64,000 bases of DNA from Flavobacterium pectinovorum (GCF_006438875.1 NZ_RCZH01000005.1:335950-399949), one strand, 5' to 3'; shown: positions 26,331 to 36,083, counted from the stretch's first letter. Program-made: numbers and translations. Notes: generated by a model not told the origin, from the sequence alone.

Positions 26331-28247
26331 ATGAGAGAGTTTTTAACGATTTCTCTTGTGTTTATTTTGTCTTTTAACAAAATAACTGCGCAAGATTCAA
26401 TTATTGAATACAAAATTCAAAAAGGAGAAACCGCCTATTTTATTGCCCAAAAATACAAGGTTTCGATTGATGAAATTTACAAACTCAACCCCGAAGCACA
26501 AAACGGAATCAAAGACAATCAAATTATTAAGATTCCGGTTCACGGTGTAGAAAAACAAAATTCAGACCAACAAAATACTCATGTTGTTGTTGCCAAAGAA
26601 ACGCTTTACAGCATTTCGAAACAATACGGACTTAAAGTCGAAGCTCTTCAAAGTGCAAACACAATTCTTGCAAACGGACTTCAGATTGGTCAGGAATTAA
26701 TTATTCCGCAGAATACTGCAAATCCTTCCAAAACAGAAATTACAGCTTCTTCTAAAGTTACACATCAGGTCGTAGCCAAAGAATCTTTGTTTAGCATCGC
26801 GAGACAATACAATGTGTCGGTTCAGGATTTAGAAATCCTGAATAAAGAGCTTCTTCAAAACGGATTGCAGATTGGTCAGACGGTTGCAATTCCTAACAAA
26901 CGAAAAACTTTAGACGGACGTGTTCGCGTGATTAATCAGGAAACTGTTTTTCATGTGGTCGAGCCAAAGGAAACCAAATTTTCGATTGCTAAAAAATACG
27001 GAATTTCTATCGATCAGTTAGAATCTCAAAACCCTGAAATTGTAAACGGATTGGTTGTGGGCAATAAATTAGCCATTAATACCAAAGAGGTTAAACCAAC
27101 AAACGAAAGCGAAGAATTGATGTTGGCTCTTGCCGAAAAACAAGTCGTAGTCGAAAAAACAAAAGCCAAAACAGTTGAAATTGATGATTTAAAAGACAGA
27201 TTGGTTGTTCAGAAAGAAATGAATAAGAAAATTATAAAAATTAATGATTTGAAAGTCAACCTGAATGACATGAACGGTTCTAAGGAAAATTCGGTTGAGA
27301 AATTGCGTTTGGTTCTGGAAGCCAATAAAAATGTACAGGATATTTTAATGGCAAAATTAGATTCATTAGTAAATACAATGAACAACGATTTGGTCGATTT
27401 GAAAAGAATGGATATTTTGAATGTAGACGAATCGAAACGTCTGGAAAAACAATCGTATGAAAGCATCGGGAAAACCAGCGATTTATCTTCTCAATTAAAG
27501 AAAGAATTAGCTGAAAACCGAAAAGCATATGCTGGTTTAATGAATAAAGTAGAGCAAATTGCTTCTGAAGAAAATAAGGAATACAAGAAAAAAATCCGTG
27601 AAAGCGAGAAAAATAAAGCTTCAACTTCTTTACAGAAACGTCTTTTTTTAGAAGAAATCAAACATTATAAAATCGATCAGGAACAAGGCGATGCGCAAAA
27701 TCAGCTTTTGATTGCAAAAATAGATTCCCTGGATACTCAGAAAAAAATTGAAGTAAAACGTCATATCAGTAAAGCTTCATTTTATAGTATGGAAGCCCGA
27801 AAATTTGATGATAAACTGGCTTTGGTAAAATTGAAAAAGTATCAGGATGAAGCGGTTAAAAATCAAAGTAAAACAACTTCGGCGGAAGCTTCAAAAACTA
27901 TTTCGCTGGAAGAAATGAAACGTGAACTTAAGGAAAATCCTCTTAAAAATAATAAGACGATAAAGGTTGAAATTTTTGATAATCTTAAAGAAGTTTCAAA
28001 CGGCTATTACTTAGTTTTAGGTATATTTACAGACGCGACGCTAAGGGATAAGCTCATTATGAAACTCATTGATTCTGGTGATTTTAACGCTAGTTTCTTC
28101 TTTAACATCAACAGTCTTTCGTATTATGTTTATTCGGATAAGTTCGAAAATATGGAAGAAGTGCTCTATCAATGCAAGAAAAAAGAAGAAGAGGAGTTAT
28201 ATAAAGAGATTGTTATTGCTAAGTTAGAAATTGATCTTAGACAATAA
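26331..28247 (+). CDS. Secreted multi-LysM protein with coiled coil and SPOR-like C-terminus
   Basis: 638 residues. Signal peptide MREFLTISLVFILSFNKITAQ is followed by four LysM repeats: about 25-70 (YKIQKGETAYFIAQKYKVSIDEIYKLNP), 80-130, 145-190 and 207-250. A long charged coiled coil (about 260-530) follows. The last 90 residues (NGYYLVLGIFTDATLRDKLIMKLIDSGDFNASFFFNINSLSYYVYSDKF) resemble a SPOR-like or PorE-type end domain. It probably binds peptidoglycan in the periplasm and spans or organises the envelope; the coiled coil suggests a scaffold. It lies between guaA and a second LysM gene. Confidence 0.82.
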   Translation: MREFLTISLVFILSFNKITAQDSIIEYKIQKGETAYFIAQKYKVSIDEIYKLNPEAQNGIKDNQIIKIPVHGVEKQNSDQQNTHVVVAKETLYSISKQYGLKVEALQSANTILANGLQIGQELIIPQNTANPSKTEITASSKVTHQVVAKESLFSIARQYNVSVQDLEILNKELLQNGLQIGQTVAIPNKRKTLDGRVRVINQETVFHVVEPKETKFSIAKKYGISIDQLESQNPEIVNGLVVGNKLAINTKEVKPTNESEELMLALAEKQVVVEKTKAKTVEIDDLKDRLVVQKEMNKKIIKINDLKVNLNDMNGSKENSVEKLRLVLEANKNVQDILMAKLDSLVNTMNNDLVDLKRMDILNVDESKRLEKQSYESIGKTSDLSSQLKKELAENRKAYAGLMNKVEQIASEENKEYKKKIRESEKNKASTSLQKRLFLEEIKHYKIDQEQGDAQNQLLIAKIDSLDTQKKIEVKRHISKASFYSMEARKFDDKLALVKLKKYQDEAVKNQSKTTSAEASKTISLEEMKRELKENPLKNNKTIKVEIFDNLKEVSNGYYLVLGIFTDATLRDKLIMKLIDSGDFNASFFFNINSLSYYVYSDKFENMEEVLYQCKKKEEEELYKEIVIAKLEIDLRQ

Positions 28248-28340
28248 TTAGCGCAAAATTAACAAGTGGCAAGAATCTTGTTTTAAACAGAATTAGTAAC
28301 TTGTTTTTGAATTAGAAATTAAATTGTTTTAAGTCCTATT

Positions 28341-30443
28341 ATGAAATATTATTCAACATTATTGTCTCTGGTTTTTTTTGTAACCTGTAATGCTTTTTCA
28401 CAAGAAAAAGTAGTTAAATATACGGTTTCAAGCGGAGAAACAGTTAACCAGATTGCCTTAAAATTTAAGGTTACGCCTTATGATATTTATGCACTAAATC
28501 CGGATGCGAGAAACGGAGTAAAACCAAATGCGGTTTTATTGATTCCAACAAATGGTGCTAAAGCTGTTTCTAAAACAGAAGAAAAAGCAGCAAAAAAAAC
28601 TGTGGGTAAGAATCCAGGTACACATGAGGTACAGCCTAAAGAAACATTATTTGGAATTGAAAAAAAATATGATATTACCGATGAAGCTTTAAAAGCAGCA
28701 AATCCTTTTTTAGTAAAAGATGGTTTGCAAATAGGGCAAACATTGGTGATTCCTGCAAAAGGATCAACGGTAAAAACAGCAGCTGCGGCTGCCAAAGCTG
28801 TAAAATCTGTTGCACAGGAAAAGTATGTATATCATGATGTTATTGCGAAAGAAACTAAATTTTCGATTGCAAAAAAATACAATACGACAGTTGAAGATTT
28901 AGAAAAACGTAATCCTGAAATTGTTTCGAGTTTGCCGGTAGGATATCGAGTGACTATAAAAGGTACAGCTCCTAAAACGGAAACTCCTGCTCAAACCGTA
29001 ACGAATGTTGCTAAACCTGCTGAAACTAAAAAAGCGGTTGAAACTACAAAAAAAGCAACTTCTTATATGGAGTATCAGGTAAAACCGAAAGAAACTTTTT
29101 ATAGTTTAGGCAGAACTTTTCATATTTCTCAAGAAGATTTAACAGCCTTAAATCCTGCGCTTGCTGAAGGTGTAAAAGAAGGAATGGTTTTAAAAGTTCC
29201 TGCAGGATATTTAGCGCCACAAGCAATTATTCCTCAGGCACAACCTGTTGAAAAAGCTACTGAACAAGCCATTGACAGATCAACTGAAAGTACTGCGGGT
29301 ATTAAAGTAGTTGATAAAGTAAAATCTGAAACTGTTTCTGCAAATCCGGAAATAGTGGAGTTGACTAAAAAAAGAGGTCAGACTGAGCGTAAAAAGTTAG
29401 TTTTATTATTGCCTTTTAATTTGGCAAAAATGCAAAATGATACTACAAGTTCGGCTAACAGAATCAAAAATGATAAGTTCCTGAATATGACTCTTGATTT
29501 TTATTCTGGAGCTATGATGGCGATTGATTCGGCCAAAACTTTAAAATTGCCAATTGATGTAGCGATTTATGATTCTCAGGAAACTAAAAGTTCTTCGAAT
29601 ATTTCGAGTTTAATTGCTCAGAATAAATTACAGGATGCAGATGCTGTTGTTGGACCATTTTATCAAAGTAATGCCGAAACTACGGCTAACGCATTGCATT
29701 CGTACAATGTTCCTGTGATCTCGCCATTATCAAAAGATTCGGCGAATCCAATTGATAATTTATACCAGACAATACCATCAAATGATGTAGTTAGAAATGC
29801 AGTTTTTGATTATATGCGTTCTAAAAACGGAAATATTGTTGCGGTAGTAGACAAGAAAAAAGAATCTGTTGTTAACTATATCAAACAAAACCAAAAAGGA
29901 GTTGTTTTTGCTGCTTTGACTGAAACTGGAGGATTGGATGTAGCGAACTTAAAAAGCTCATTATTGCCAAACCGAATGAATTATGTAGTAATGGAAACAG
30001 GTAATACTGCCATGGTTAAAACTACCATTAAGGCTTTGCTTGATGCACAAAAAACATGTCAGGTACAATTGGTGATTTTAGAACCAAACAGTACACTTGA
30101 TACAGACGAAATTAGTTTTGATAACCTGGTAAAATTGAAATTAATGTATCCTTCTGTTACAAGAGAAAGTGATGAACAGCCTGTTTTAATTTTCGAAAAA
30201 GAATACCGATTAAAAAACAAAGTGAATCCAAATACGTACGCAACGCGTGGATTTGACGTAACTTTTGATGCGATGATGCGTTTGGTACAAGGAAAAACAT
30301 ATCAGGAAACAGCAGATTTAATGACAACAGAACAAGTTGATAATAAATTTCAATATTATAAAAAAGAAGACGGCGGACACGCTAATAAAGGTGTTTACAT
30401 TTTATATTATGACACCGATTTAACTTTAAAAGTAGCAAATTAA
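28341..30443 (+). CDS. LysM protein with periplasmic-binding-protein-like domain (PBP1-LysM)
   Basis: 700 residues with signal peptide MKYYSTLLSLVFFVTCNAFSQ. Four LysM modules occupy about residues 24-290, each with the GETxxxIAxKFxVTxxxIxxLNP pattern (VKYTVSSGETVNQIALKFKVTPYDIYALNPDARNG). The second half, about 350-700 (KKLVLLLPFNLAKMQN, LDFYSGAMMAIDSAKTLKLPIDVAIYDSQET, DADAVVGPFYQSNAETTANALHSYNVPVISPLSKDS), is a type I periplasmic binding fold like LpoA or amino-acid receptors. It is likely a periplasmic peptidoglycan-bound sensor or regulator of wall synthesis; the ligand is unknown. The stop codon overlaps the next start (TAATG). Confidence 0.88.
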   Translation: MKYYSTLLSLVFFVTCNAFSQEKVVKYTVSSGETVNQIALKFKVTPYDIYALNPDARNGVKPNAVLLIPTNGAKAVSKTEEKAAKKTVGKNPGTHEVQPKETLFGIEKKYDITDEALKAANPFLVKDGLQIGQTLVIPAKGSTVKTAAAAAKAVKSVAQEKYVYHDVIAKETKFSIAKKYNTTVEDLEKRNPEIVSSLPVGYRVTIKGTAPKTETPAQTVTNVAKPAETKKAVETTKKATSYMEYQVKPKETFYSLGRTFHISQEDLTALNPALAEGVKEGMVLKVPAGYLAPQAIIPQAQPVEKATEQAIDRSTESTAGIKVVDKVKSETVSANPEIVELTKKRGQTERKKLVLLLPFNLAKMQNDTTSSANRIKNDKFLNMTLDFYSGAMMAIDSAKTLKLPIDVAIYDSQETKSSSNISSLIAQNKLQDADAVVGPFYQSNAETTANALHSYNVPVISPLSKDSANPIDNLYQTIPSNDVVRNAVFDYMRSKNGNIVAVVDKKKESVVNYIKQNQKGVVFAALTETGGLDVANLKSSLLPNRMNYVVMETGNTAMVKTTIKALLDAQKTCQVQLVILEPNSTLDTDEISFDNLVKLKLMYPSVTRESDEQPVLIFEKEYRLKNKVNPNTYATRGFDVTFDAMMRLVQGKTYQETADLMTTEQVDNKFQYYKKEDGGHANKGVYILYYDTDLTLKVAN

Positions 30444-30844
30444 TGACATCAAAAGTAACCTATTTAGGAGATTTAAGAACGAGCTCAATTCATACGCAAT
30501 CGGGGAGCGAATTAATCTCTGATGCACCACTAGATAATAATGGAAAAGGCGAAGCTTTTTCTCCAACTGATACAGTTGCCAATGCTTTAGCAAGCTGCAT
30601 GATGACTATTATGGGAATCAAAGCACGCGATTTGAACTTAGATTTTAGTGGTTCGACTGCCGAAGTAACGAAAATTATGAACGCTGAACCAAGAAGAATT
30701 GGTGCAATCGAAATTGTTTTTGACATGCAAGGTGTTGAAGACGAAAAAAGTAGAACTATTCTGGAACGTGCCGGAATGACTTGTCCGGTGTTTTTGAGTT
30801 TAAGTTCAGAAATTGAAAAACGTATTACTTTTAACTGGAAGTAA
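30443..30844 (+). CDS. OsmC family peroxiredoxin-like protein
   Basis: 133 residues. SDAPLDNNGKGEAFSPTDTVANALASCMMTIMGI contains the first conserved Cys, and LERAGMTCPVFLSLSSEI the second, matching the two redox cysteines of OsmC/YhfA proteins, which reduce organic hydroperoxides in the cytoplasm. The start ATG overlaps the stop of the LysM/PBP gene by one base, so translation is probably coupled. A clear terminator follows. Confidence 0.92.
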   Translation: MTSKVTYLGDLRTSSIHTQSGSELISDAPLDNNGKGEAFSPTDTVANALASCMMTIMGIKARDLNLDFSGSTAEVTKIMNAEPRRIGAIEIVFDMQGVEDEKSRTILERAGMTCPVFLSLSSEIEKRITFNWK

Positions 30845-30865
30845 TTCCGAATTTAATAAAAGCAA

Positions 30866-30898
30866 AAAGCCATCCGATGAACGTCGGGTGGCTTTTTT
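30866..30898 (+). terminator. Terminator of the LysM-OsmC unit
   Basis: Stem AAAGCCATCCGA / TCGGGTGGCTTT (one G-T pair) with a 6-nt loop and a T6 tail. Confidence 0.88.
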
Positions 30899-31029
30899 AG
30901 TTATAATATTTACTGGTATTTGCGATATCCTGCAAGGTCTTTTTCTGACTTTGAAGGTAATAATAAGTCAAAGATTTTAGAAATATTTAGTTACATTACT
31001 TATTGTTTTGTAAATAAAATCAGCGTGTA

Positions 31030-31119
31030 TCTGCTTTAATCTGCAGAATCTGCGTGAAATTTTTTGGCGACAGATTAAAAAGATTTTTTTTCACGCAGAT
31101 TCTGCAGATTAAAGTAGAT
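31030..31119. repeat. Large inverted repeat with TCTGCAGATT arms
   Basis: Arms near 31030-31059 and 31088-31119 (cores CTGCTTTAATCTGCAGA and TCTGCAGATTAAAGTAGA, plus CTGCGTGAAA / TTTCACGCAG) flank a short centre containing GGCGACAGATTAAAAAG. It lies in the 348-bp gap between convergent units, which otherwise holds only the OsmC terminator and the palindrome at 31152. Confidence 0.75.
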
Positions 31120-31151
31120 TTAATTTTAGATTATAAATTAAATAGATAATA

Positions 31152-31178
31152 CCTAACAGGTTTTAAAAACCTGTTAGG
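31152..31178. repeat. CCTAACAGG palindrome, second copy
   Basis: CCTAACAGGTTTT and its complement around one base; the same element as at 2132-2162. It stands 14 bp past the stop of the GH35 gene and may end glycan unit A. Confidence 0.65.
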
Positions 31179-31192
31179 ATAAAAAAGGTTTA

Positions 31193-33052
31193 CTATTGTC
31201 CTTTTTCAGCTTTTAAATCTTCGAGAATTGGAATATTTAAAGTTTTTACTTCTTTTTGAATAACATCATTTTTTTGTTCGAAAATCATAATGCTGTTTTT
31301 GCCTTTTTTAAGCCAGCATCCCGGTAAATAAAGTGTTTGTTGTGGACCAACGCTCCAGTAACGGCCAATATTGATTCCGTTTACAAATACAATTCCTTTT
31401 CCAAAATCGCGCATGTCCAGAAAAGTATCTCCGGTTTTACTAAGTTCAAAAGTTCCCTGATATAGCGTTGGGCGGTTTACTTTTCCAGAATTTTTGTAGG
31501 CATCCAAATTTGGTTCCTGCGTCATTGGTAATTGATACATTTTCCAATCGCCGGTAATCGTTTCACCGTTGATAATAACAGGGCTAATGATTCCTTTATT
31601 ATTGGCATTAATTTGAGAACCATAATTAATACGCCCCATATTTTCGACCAGAATGTCTAAAGTTGCATTAAAAGGAACTTCAATTTCGCAATCGTATTTT
31701 TTGTAATAACGGTTTAATTCGGCAATCTTTTTTCCATTTACATAAACAATGGCATAATCGCGTAATCCGTTTAATTCCAGTTTTCCGCTGATAGGCTGAG
31801 TAAATCTTTTGCTGTACCAAACATAACCATCACCTTGATTTAATTGCTCAAATGTTAACGGATTATCATTTATGATTGGTGTGATTTTAGCTTTTACATC
31901 GGCTAAATCAACAACTTTTGTTAAAGTAATATTCGGGATTGTGATTACTGGCATTTTCTCCGGAACTGCGGGAGTTTCTTTTGTTTTTAGTAATTCTCTT
32001 AAAGCATTATATTTTGGCGTTGCCCAACCAGCCTCACTAATTGGAGCATCATAATCATAAGATGTCATATCAGGCTGAATATCGTGCTCTTTGTCATAGT
32101 TAGCGCCAGAGGTAAACCCAAAATTAGTTCCTCCATGTACCATATAATAGTTGAATGAAACCTGATTGTCTAGATATTTTTTAGTTTGCTGAACTGTTTC
32201 TTCCGCAGTTTGCGTTGGGAACGGTTCTGCCCAATGATCTAACCAACCAGGATAAAATTCAGCAACCATATAAGGACCTTGTCCATTATGGTATTGATCG
32301 ACTACTTTTTTCAGTTTAGTAATATCACTTTCGCCATTTGCAGTTGGCAATGCACCCGGCAAAGCGCCACCTTCAAACAACCAACTTCCGTCTGAGGTAA
32401 AAAACGGAACTTCAAAACCAACATCTTTTAATTGCTGAAATACGACTGAACTGTATTTTTTATGCTCGTCAAGCGAAATATCCTTACGTTGCGCTACATA
32501 AGAACCGAATTCGTTTTCACCCTGAACCATAATAATTGGTCCGCCTTTGGTAATTTGCAAAGCCGCGACTTGTTTGTATAACTCCGTAAAATAAGCTTTT
32601 GTAGCCGCTAAATATGCCGCATTGTTTCCGCGAATAACCATATTGGGAACATTTTGTAAAAACCACGGATAACCGCCAAATTCCCATTCGGCACAAACAT
32701 ATGGACCCGGACGTAAGATTACAAACAAACCTTCTTCCTGAGCCGTTTTAATATATTCGGCTAAGTTTTTGTTTCCGGTTTTAAAATCCCAAACTCCGGG
32801 CGCAATTTCATGATAATTCCAGAAAACATAAGTCGCAACAGCATTTAATCCCATAGCTTTCATCATTTTTAAGCGATGACGCCAATACGGTTGCGGAATG
32901 CGGGAATAATGCATTTCACCCGAATGAATCTGAATCGGTTTTCCGTTCAATAAAAAATTCCCATCGCTAATCGCAAAAGTCTGCTTTTGTTGGGCTGATA
33001 TAGTAGAAATTGTGAAAATCGAAAATAGCAGTATAAAGTATATTTTTTTCAT
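31193..33052 (-). CDS. GH35 beta-galactosidase, secreted
   Basis: 619 residues with signal peptide MKKIYFILLFSIFTISTISAQ. The GH35 TIM barrel fills residues about 25-340: SGEMHYSRIPQPYWRHRLKMMKAMGLNAVATYVFWNYHE at the N-terminus, the acid/base Glu in GGPIIMVQGENEFGSY, the nucleophile Glu in MVAEFYPGWLDHW, and GGTNFGFTSGA. C-terminal beta domains (jelly-roll type, about 380-600) follow. It removes terminal beta-galactose from glycans in the periplasm. It is the last gene of unit A after the DUF3472 and GH109 genes; a weak hairpin (33094-33127) lies in the 98-bp gap before it. Confidence 0.94.
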   Translation of the reverse strand: MKKIYFILLFSIFTISTISAQQKQTFAISDGNFLLNGKPIQIHSGEMHYSRIPQPYWRHRLKMMKAMGLNAVATYVFWNYHEIAPGVWDFKTGNKNLAEYIKTAQEEGLFVILRPGPYVCAEWEFGGYPWFLQNVPNMVIRGNNAAYLAATKAYFTELYKQVAALQITKGGPIIMVQGENEFGSYVAQRKDISLDEHKKYSSVVFQQLKDVGFEVPFFTSDGSWLFEGGALPGALPTANGESDITKLKKVVDQYHNGQGPYMVAEFYPGWLDHWAEPFPTQTAEETVQQTKKYLDNQVSFNYYMVHGGTNFGFTSGANYDKEHDIQPDMTSYDYDAPISEAGWATPKYNALRELLKTKETPAVPEKMPVITIPNITLTKVVDLADVKAKITPIINDNPLTFEQLNQGDGYVWYSKRFTQPISGKLELNGLRDYAIVYVNGKKIAELNRYYKKYDCEIEVPFNATLDILVENMGRINYGSQINANNKGIISPVIINGETITGDWKMYQLPMTQEPNLDAYKNSGKVNRPTLYQGTFELSKTGDTFLDMRDFGKGIVFVNGINIGRYWSVGPQQTLYLPGCWLKKGKNSIMIFEQKNDVIQKEVKTLNIPILEDLKAEKGQ

Positions 33053-33093
33053 TTTAATTATCGTTTAATTCTTCTTTAGAAATGTCATTAAAT

Positions 33094-33127
33094 AAGCAAG
33101 AGAGCACCATGACTTGCCCTCTTGCTT
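33094..33127 (-). other. Stem-loop between the GH109 and GH35 genes
   Basis: Arms AAGCAAGAG (33094-33102) and CTCTTGCTT (33119-33127). On the minus strand no strong U tract follows, so it is more likely an RNA processing or stabilising hairpin than a full terminator. Confidence 0.5.
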
Positions 33128-33150
33128 CCTTTCAACTAACCAATAAATAT

Positions 33151-34530
33151 TTATTCTGAAAACTCTAATTTTTGTAATTTGTTCCATCCACCACGAGTGA
33201 AATCCGGAATTTCTACAGGAACAGAACCTTTGTCAAGCGAGATCTCCGTTAAAGGACCTAAGCAAGACCATTCTGCCAAATCATAAACATCCATATCCAG
33301 CGGAAGCCCTTTTTGTAAACAATGAATCAAACGATAGTCCATAACGAAATCCATTCCGCCGTGACCGCCTACTTTTTTAGCTTGTTCTTCGATATTTTTC
33401 ACCATCGGGTGTTTGTATTTTTCCATCAAAGCCTTTTTTACTTCTTCGGGAACAAAAGAATGTGCGCTTAATTTTTCGTGATTTGGTTTTACATCATCAC
33501 CTAATTTGTCACCGTCTAAAGCATAACCTTCCAAAGGATATTTGTTTGCAAAACCTTTTGTTCCGCTCAATTGGTACATTCTGCTGTAAGGACGAGGAGA
33601 AGTAACATCGTGCTGAATTTGAATTGTTTTTCCGTTTTCAGTACGAATCATTGTCATTGTGTGATCTCCGTTTCTAAAATCTTTAATTTCCTGACCGGAT
33701 TTTTCTTTGATATAAGCAGGATTTCCAACTGCTTTTGTGTCCATAGAAACCAGAAAATTCATTTTGTCACCACGATGAATATTCAAAGCCTGACAAGCAG
33801 GTCCCATTCCGTGCGTGGCATAAACATCTCCACGATGTTTAATATTATAATCCATTCTCCAATTGTTCCAATATTCACCCCAAAAAGGTTGTAAACCATG
33901 AATATAAGAACCTTCAGCGTGAAGAATTTCTCCAAATAAACCTTGTTGCGCCATGTTTAATGTCGTCAATTCGAAGAAATCATAAACACAATTTTCAAGT
34001 TGCATACAATGTTTTCTGGTTTTTTCGGAAGTATCGATAAGATCCCAAATTTCCTTCATTGTTAAAGCTCCGGGAACTTCAATTGCAACGTGTTTTCCAT
34101 CTTTCATTGCTTGAACACCTATTAACGCATGATGTTTCCAATCTGTCGCAACATAAACTAAATCTACATTTGGTAACGCGGTTACTTTTCTCCACGTATT
34201 TTCGTCTCCAAAAAATTCCTGTGCTTTTGGAAGTCCGGCTTTGGTTAGAATTTCATTTGCCGATTGTGTGTTTTTTTCCAGCATATCGCAAAGTGCCACG
34301 ATTTCGACCCCAGGAATATGCGTCATACGTTCAACAGCTCCAGGACCACGCATTCCAAGTCCGATAAAAGCAACGCGAACAGTAGGAATGGGGTCTGTAG
34401 CCAAACGTAAAACATCTTGTTGCCCTTTTGGACGCGATGGTGCTTTGGTTTTAATCATTTGTGCTGATGCAATTGTTCCTCCGAACAAAACAAAAGCTAT
34501 TAGAATAAATTTTAAAAATCTGGTTTTCAT
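33151..34530 (-). CDS. GH109-type Gfo/Idh/MocA-fold glycosidase (alpha-N-acetylgalactosaminidase family)
   Basis: 459 residues with a signal peptide (FLKFILIAFVLFGGTIASAQ). An NAD-binding Rossmann start lies at about residue 51 (VRVAFIGLGMRGPGAVERMTHIPGVEIVALCD). Residues about 145-260 (HVAIEVPGALTMKEIWDLI, ENCVYDFFELTTLNMAQQGLFGEILHAEGSYIHGLQPFWGEYWNNWRMDYNIKHRGDVYATHGMGPACQ) match GH109. GH109 enzymes use bound NAD to cleave terminal alpha-GalNAc by an oxidation-elimination route, for example from blood-group A or O-glycans. The substrate is inferred from the family, and some members differ. It is the second gene of unit A, 28 bp after the DUF3472 gene. Confidence 0.87.
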   Translation of the reverse strand: MKTRFLKFILIAFVLFGGTIASAQMIKTKAPSRPKGQQDVLRLATDPIPTVRVAFIGLGMRGPGAVERMTHIPGVEIVALCDMLEKNTQSANEILTKAGLPKAQEFFGDENTWRKVTALPNVDLVYVATDWKHHALIGVQAMKDGKHVAIEVPGALTMKEIWDLIDTSEKTRKHCMQLENCVYDFFELTTLNMAQQGLFGEILHAEGSYIHGLQPFWGEYWNNWRMDYNIKHRGDVYATHGMGPACQALNIHRGDKMNFLVSMDTKAVGNPAYIKEKSGQEIKDFRNGDHTMTMIRTENGKTIQIQHDVTSPRPYSRMYQLSGTKGFANKYPLEGYALDGDKLGDDVKPNHEKLSAHSFVPEEVKKALMEKYKHPMVKNIEEQAKKVGGHGGMDFVMDYRLIHCLQKGLPLDMDVYDLAEWSCLGPLTEISLDKGSVPVEIPDFTRGGWNKLQKLEFSE

Positions 34531-34558
34531 AGGTAAGTTTAGTTTTGAAATTAATTTA

Positions 34559-35878
34559 TTAAGGCAAAGTGCTAAAATTGATTTCCGGTTTTTTGTTGTT
34601 TAATGGTCTGGTAAAAATTGTTTTGGGTATCGTATAATCGTTAAAAAATCCTCCGTCTTTTAGATAAAATGAACCTTTTTCGACTCCGCCGGCAAAATCC
34701 ATTCGGTATTCTTTTGCGCCAGTATTATCTGTTGTAAAAAGAACAGAATTAATTTCTGACCAAATTCCTTTATCATCGCAAATCCATTGATTATTGAATA
34801 AAACTTTACGGGATAAATCGCCTTGTTCCGGAATAAAATTTTCGAGAAAAGAATGAAATCTTTTTAAATAAGTATTGGTTTGCGGACGATTGAAACTGGC
34901 AATTAAAAGCCATTTGTTCAATTCAGGAGCAAAAAAGTAAGCGGTGTAATTGGTGCTGTTATTGTTTTGAGGAACTCCGTGAAGCAAAAACTTATAAGTA
35001 TTTCCCGCTTTCCAATTGTATTGCAGATAACTTTGTCCGCCAGAACCTTCGCTTCCAAATTCGCCTGTGTGAACGTTTTCCCCTTTCTTAAGCATTTTAA
35101 TTTTATGCGTTTCCGGAATACTATTCGGGTCATCTGTATTAAACGGACTCCAGACAGAGAATAAAATCCTTCTCTCGGTTGCTGAGTTTACCTGAATTCC
35201 AAAATATCCTTCGCCAAAACCGTTTGCCATAAAATACGAACCTATTTTATCCTCATTTTCAGGAACGGTAACTTCGTTATAATACCATTCGGCATTGGTA
35301 GTTTGCGGAACCTGATAATTTAGATGTACCGATGGTCCACGGCGTCCCCAATGATAAAAGTTTCCTTCGTTATTAGGAACATAAGAGATTTTGCCATCAT
35401 AATCTTCACTTGAAATTGTTAGGCGATTAATGGACGGAAATTGATTTCCGGTTTTACTGATTCCTCTTATTTTGATAGCGACATAACCTTCTTTATTGAT
35501 TTTCCAGTTTCCAACGGTAATTGCCTTTTTTGTAGTATCAAATTTTACTTTTTTAGAAATTCCGTTGATCGAGAATTCCAATTCTGATTTTCCAAAAACT
35601 TCAACTGATTCTTCAACTGTGATTTGAAAAGTTCCTGTTTTGGCAATTCTGAAATAAGCCGTAAAAATTTCTTTTGAGTCTGTCCAGTTTTCTATGCCAT
35701 TTTCTGTAATAGTATTGCTTCCGTCAATATGTTTAGAACTAAAAGCATTTCCGGCAAGCGGCAAAGAAATTTTGGTTTTAGGATTTTCGATTTTGTTTTT
35801 TTCAATGAAAGAAGCGCCTTTTATAGAAGAAAAGGAAACTAATATTGAAGCAAGAAAGAAGTAAAATATATTTTTCAT
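34559..35878 (-). CDS. DUF5077/DUF3472 secreted protein
   Basis: 439 residues with signal peptide MKNIFYFFLASILVSFSSIKG. An N-terminal carbohydrate-binding-like beta domain (about 35-170, DUF5077 type: SLPLAGNAFSSKHIDGSNTITENGIENWTDSKEIFTAYFRIAKTGTFQITVEE) precedes DUF3472 (about 175-420: YHWGRRGPSVHLNYQVPQTTNAEWYYNEVTVPENEDKIGSYFMANGFGEGYFGIQVNS). The pair is frequent in Bacteroidota glycan loci; its biochemical role is not established, probably glycan binding. First gene of unit A; the operator-promoter element lies about 200 bp upstream. Confidence 0.85.
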   Translation of the reverse strand: MKNIFYFFLASILVSFSSIKGASFIEKNKIENPKTKISLPLAGNAFSSKHIDGSNTITENGIENWTDSKEIFTAYFRIAKTGTFQITVEESVEVFGKSELEFSINGISKKVKFDTTKKAITVGNWKINKEGYVAIKIRGISKTGNQFPSINRLTISSEDYDGKISYVPNNEGNFYHWGRRGPSVHLNYQVPQTTNAEWYYNEVTVPENEDKIGSYFMANGFGEGYFGIQVNSATERRILFSVWSPFNTDDPNSIPETHKIKMLKKGENVHTGEFGSEGSGGQSYLQYNWKAGNTYKFLLHGVPQNNNSTNYTAYFFAPELNKWLLIASFNRPQTNTYLKRFHSFLENFIPEQGDLSRKVLFNNQWICDDKGIWSEINSVLFTTDNTGAKEYRMDFAGGVEKGSFYLKDGGFFNDYTIPKTIFTRPLNNKKPEINFSTLP

Positions 35879-35907
35879 TTGATAGATGATTAGTTACTTT
35901 TTGAATT

Positions 35908-35936
35908 ACCTCTCTAATGAACCAGATTAGAGAGGT
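35908..35936. repeat. ACCTCTCTAAT inverted repeat, upstream of unit A
   Basis: ACCTCTCTAAT and ATTAGAGAGGT around 7 bp, sequence-related to the hairpin at 36931-36959, which serves as the terminator of unit B. It sits in the presumed 5' leader of unit A and has no U tract, so a leader hairpin is possible. Confidence 0.65.
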
Positions 35937-36083
35937 TTCAAAAAACAGAAACCTAAAAAATTATGGGTTTTCGTCTAATTGTTTTTATTTAAAAGGCTTT
36001 AATTTTTATTTATTAGCTTGTAAATAAGGTTGTTATAATTATTAAAATCAGAAATAAATAGATGCTTATTTTTTATTGTGTAA

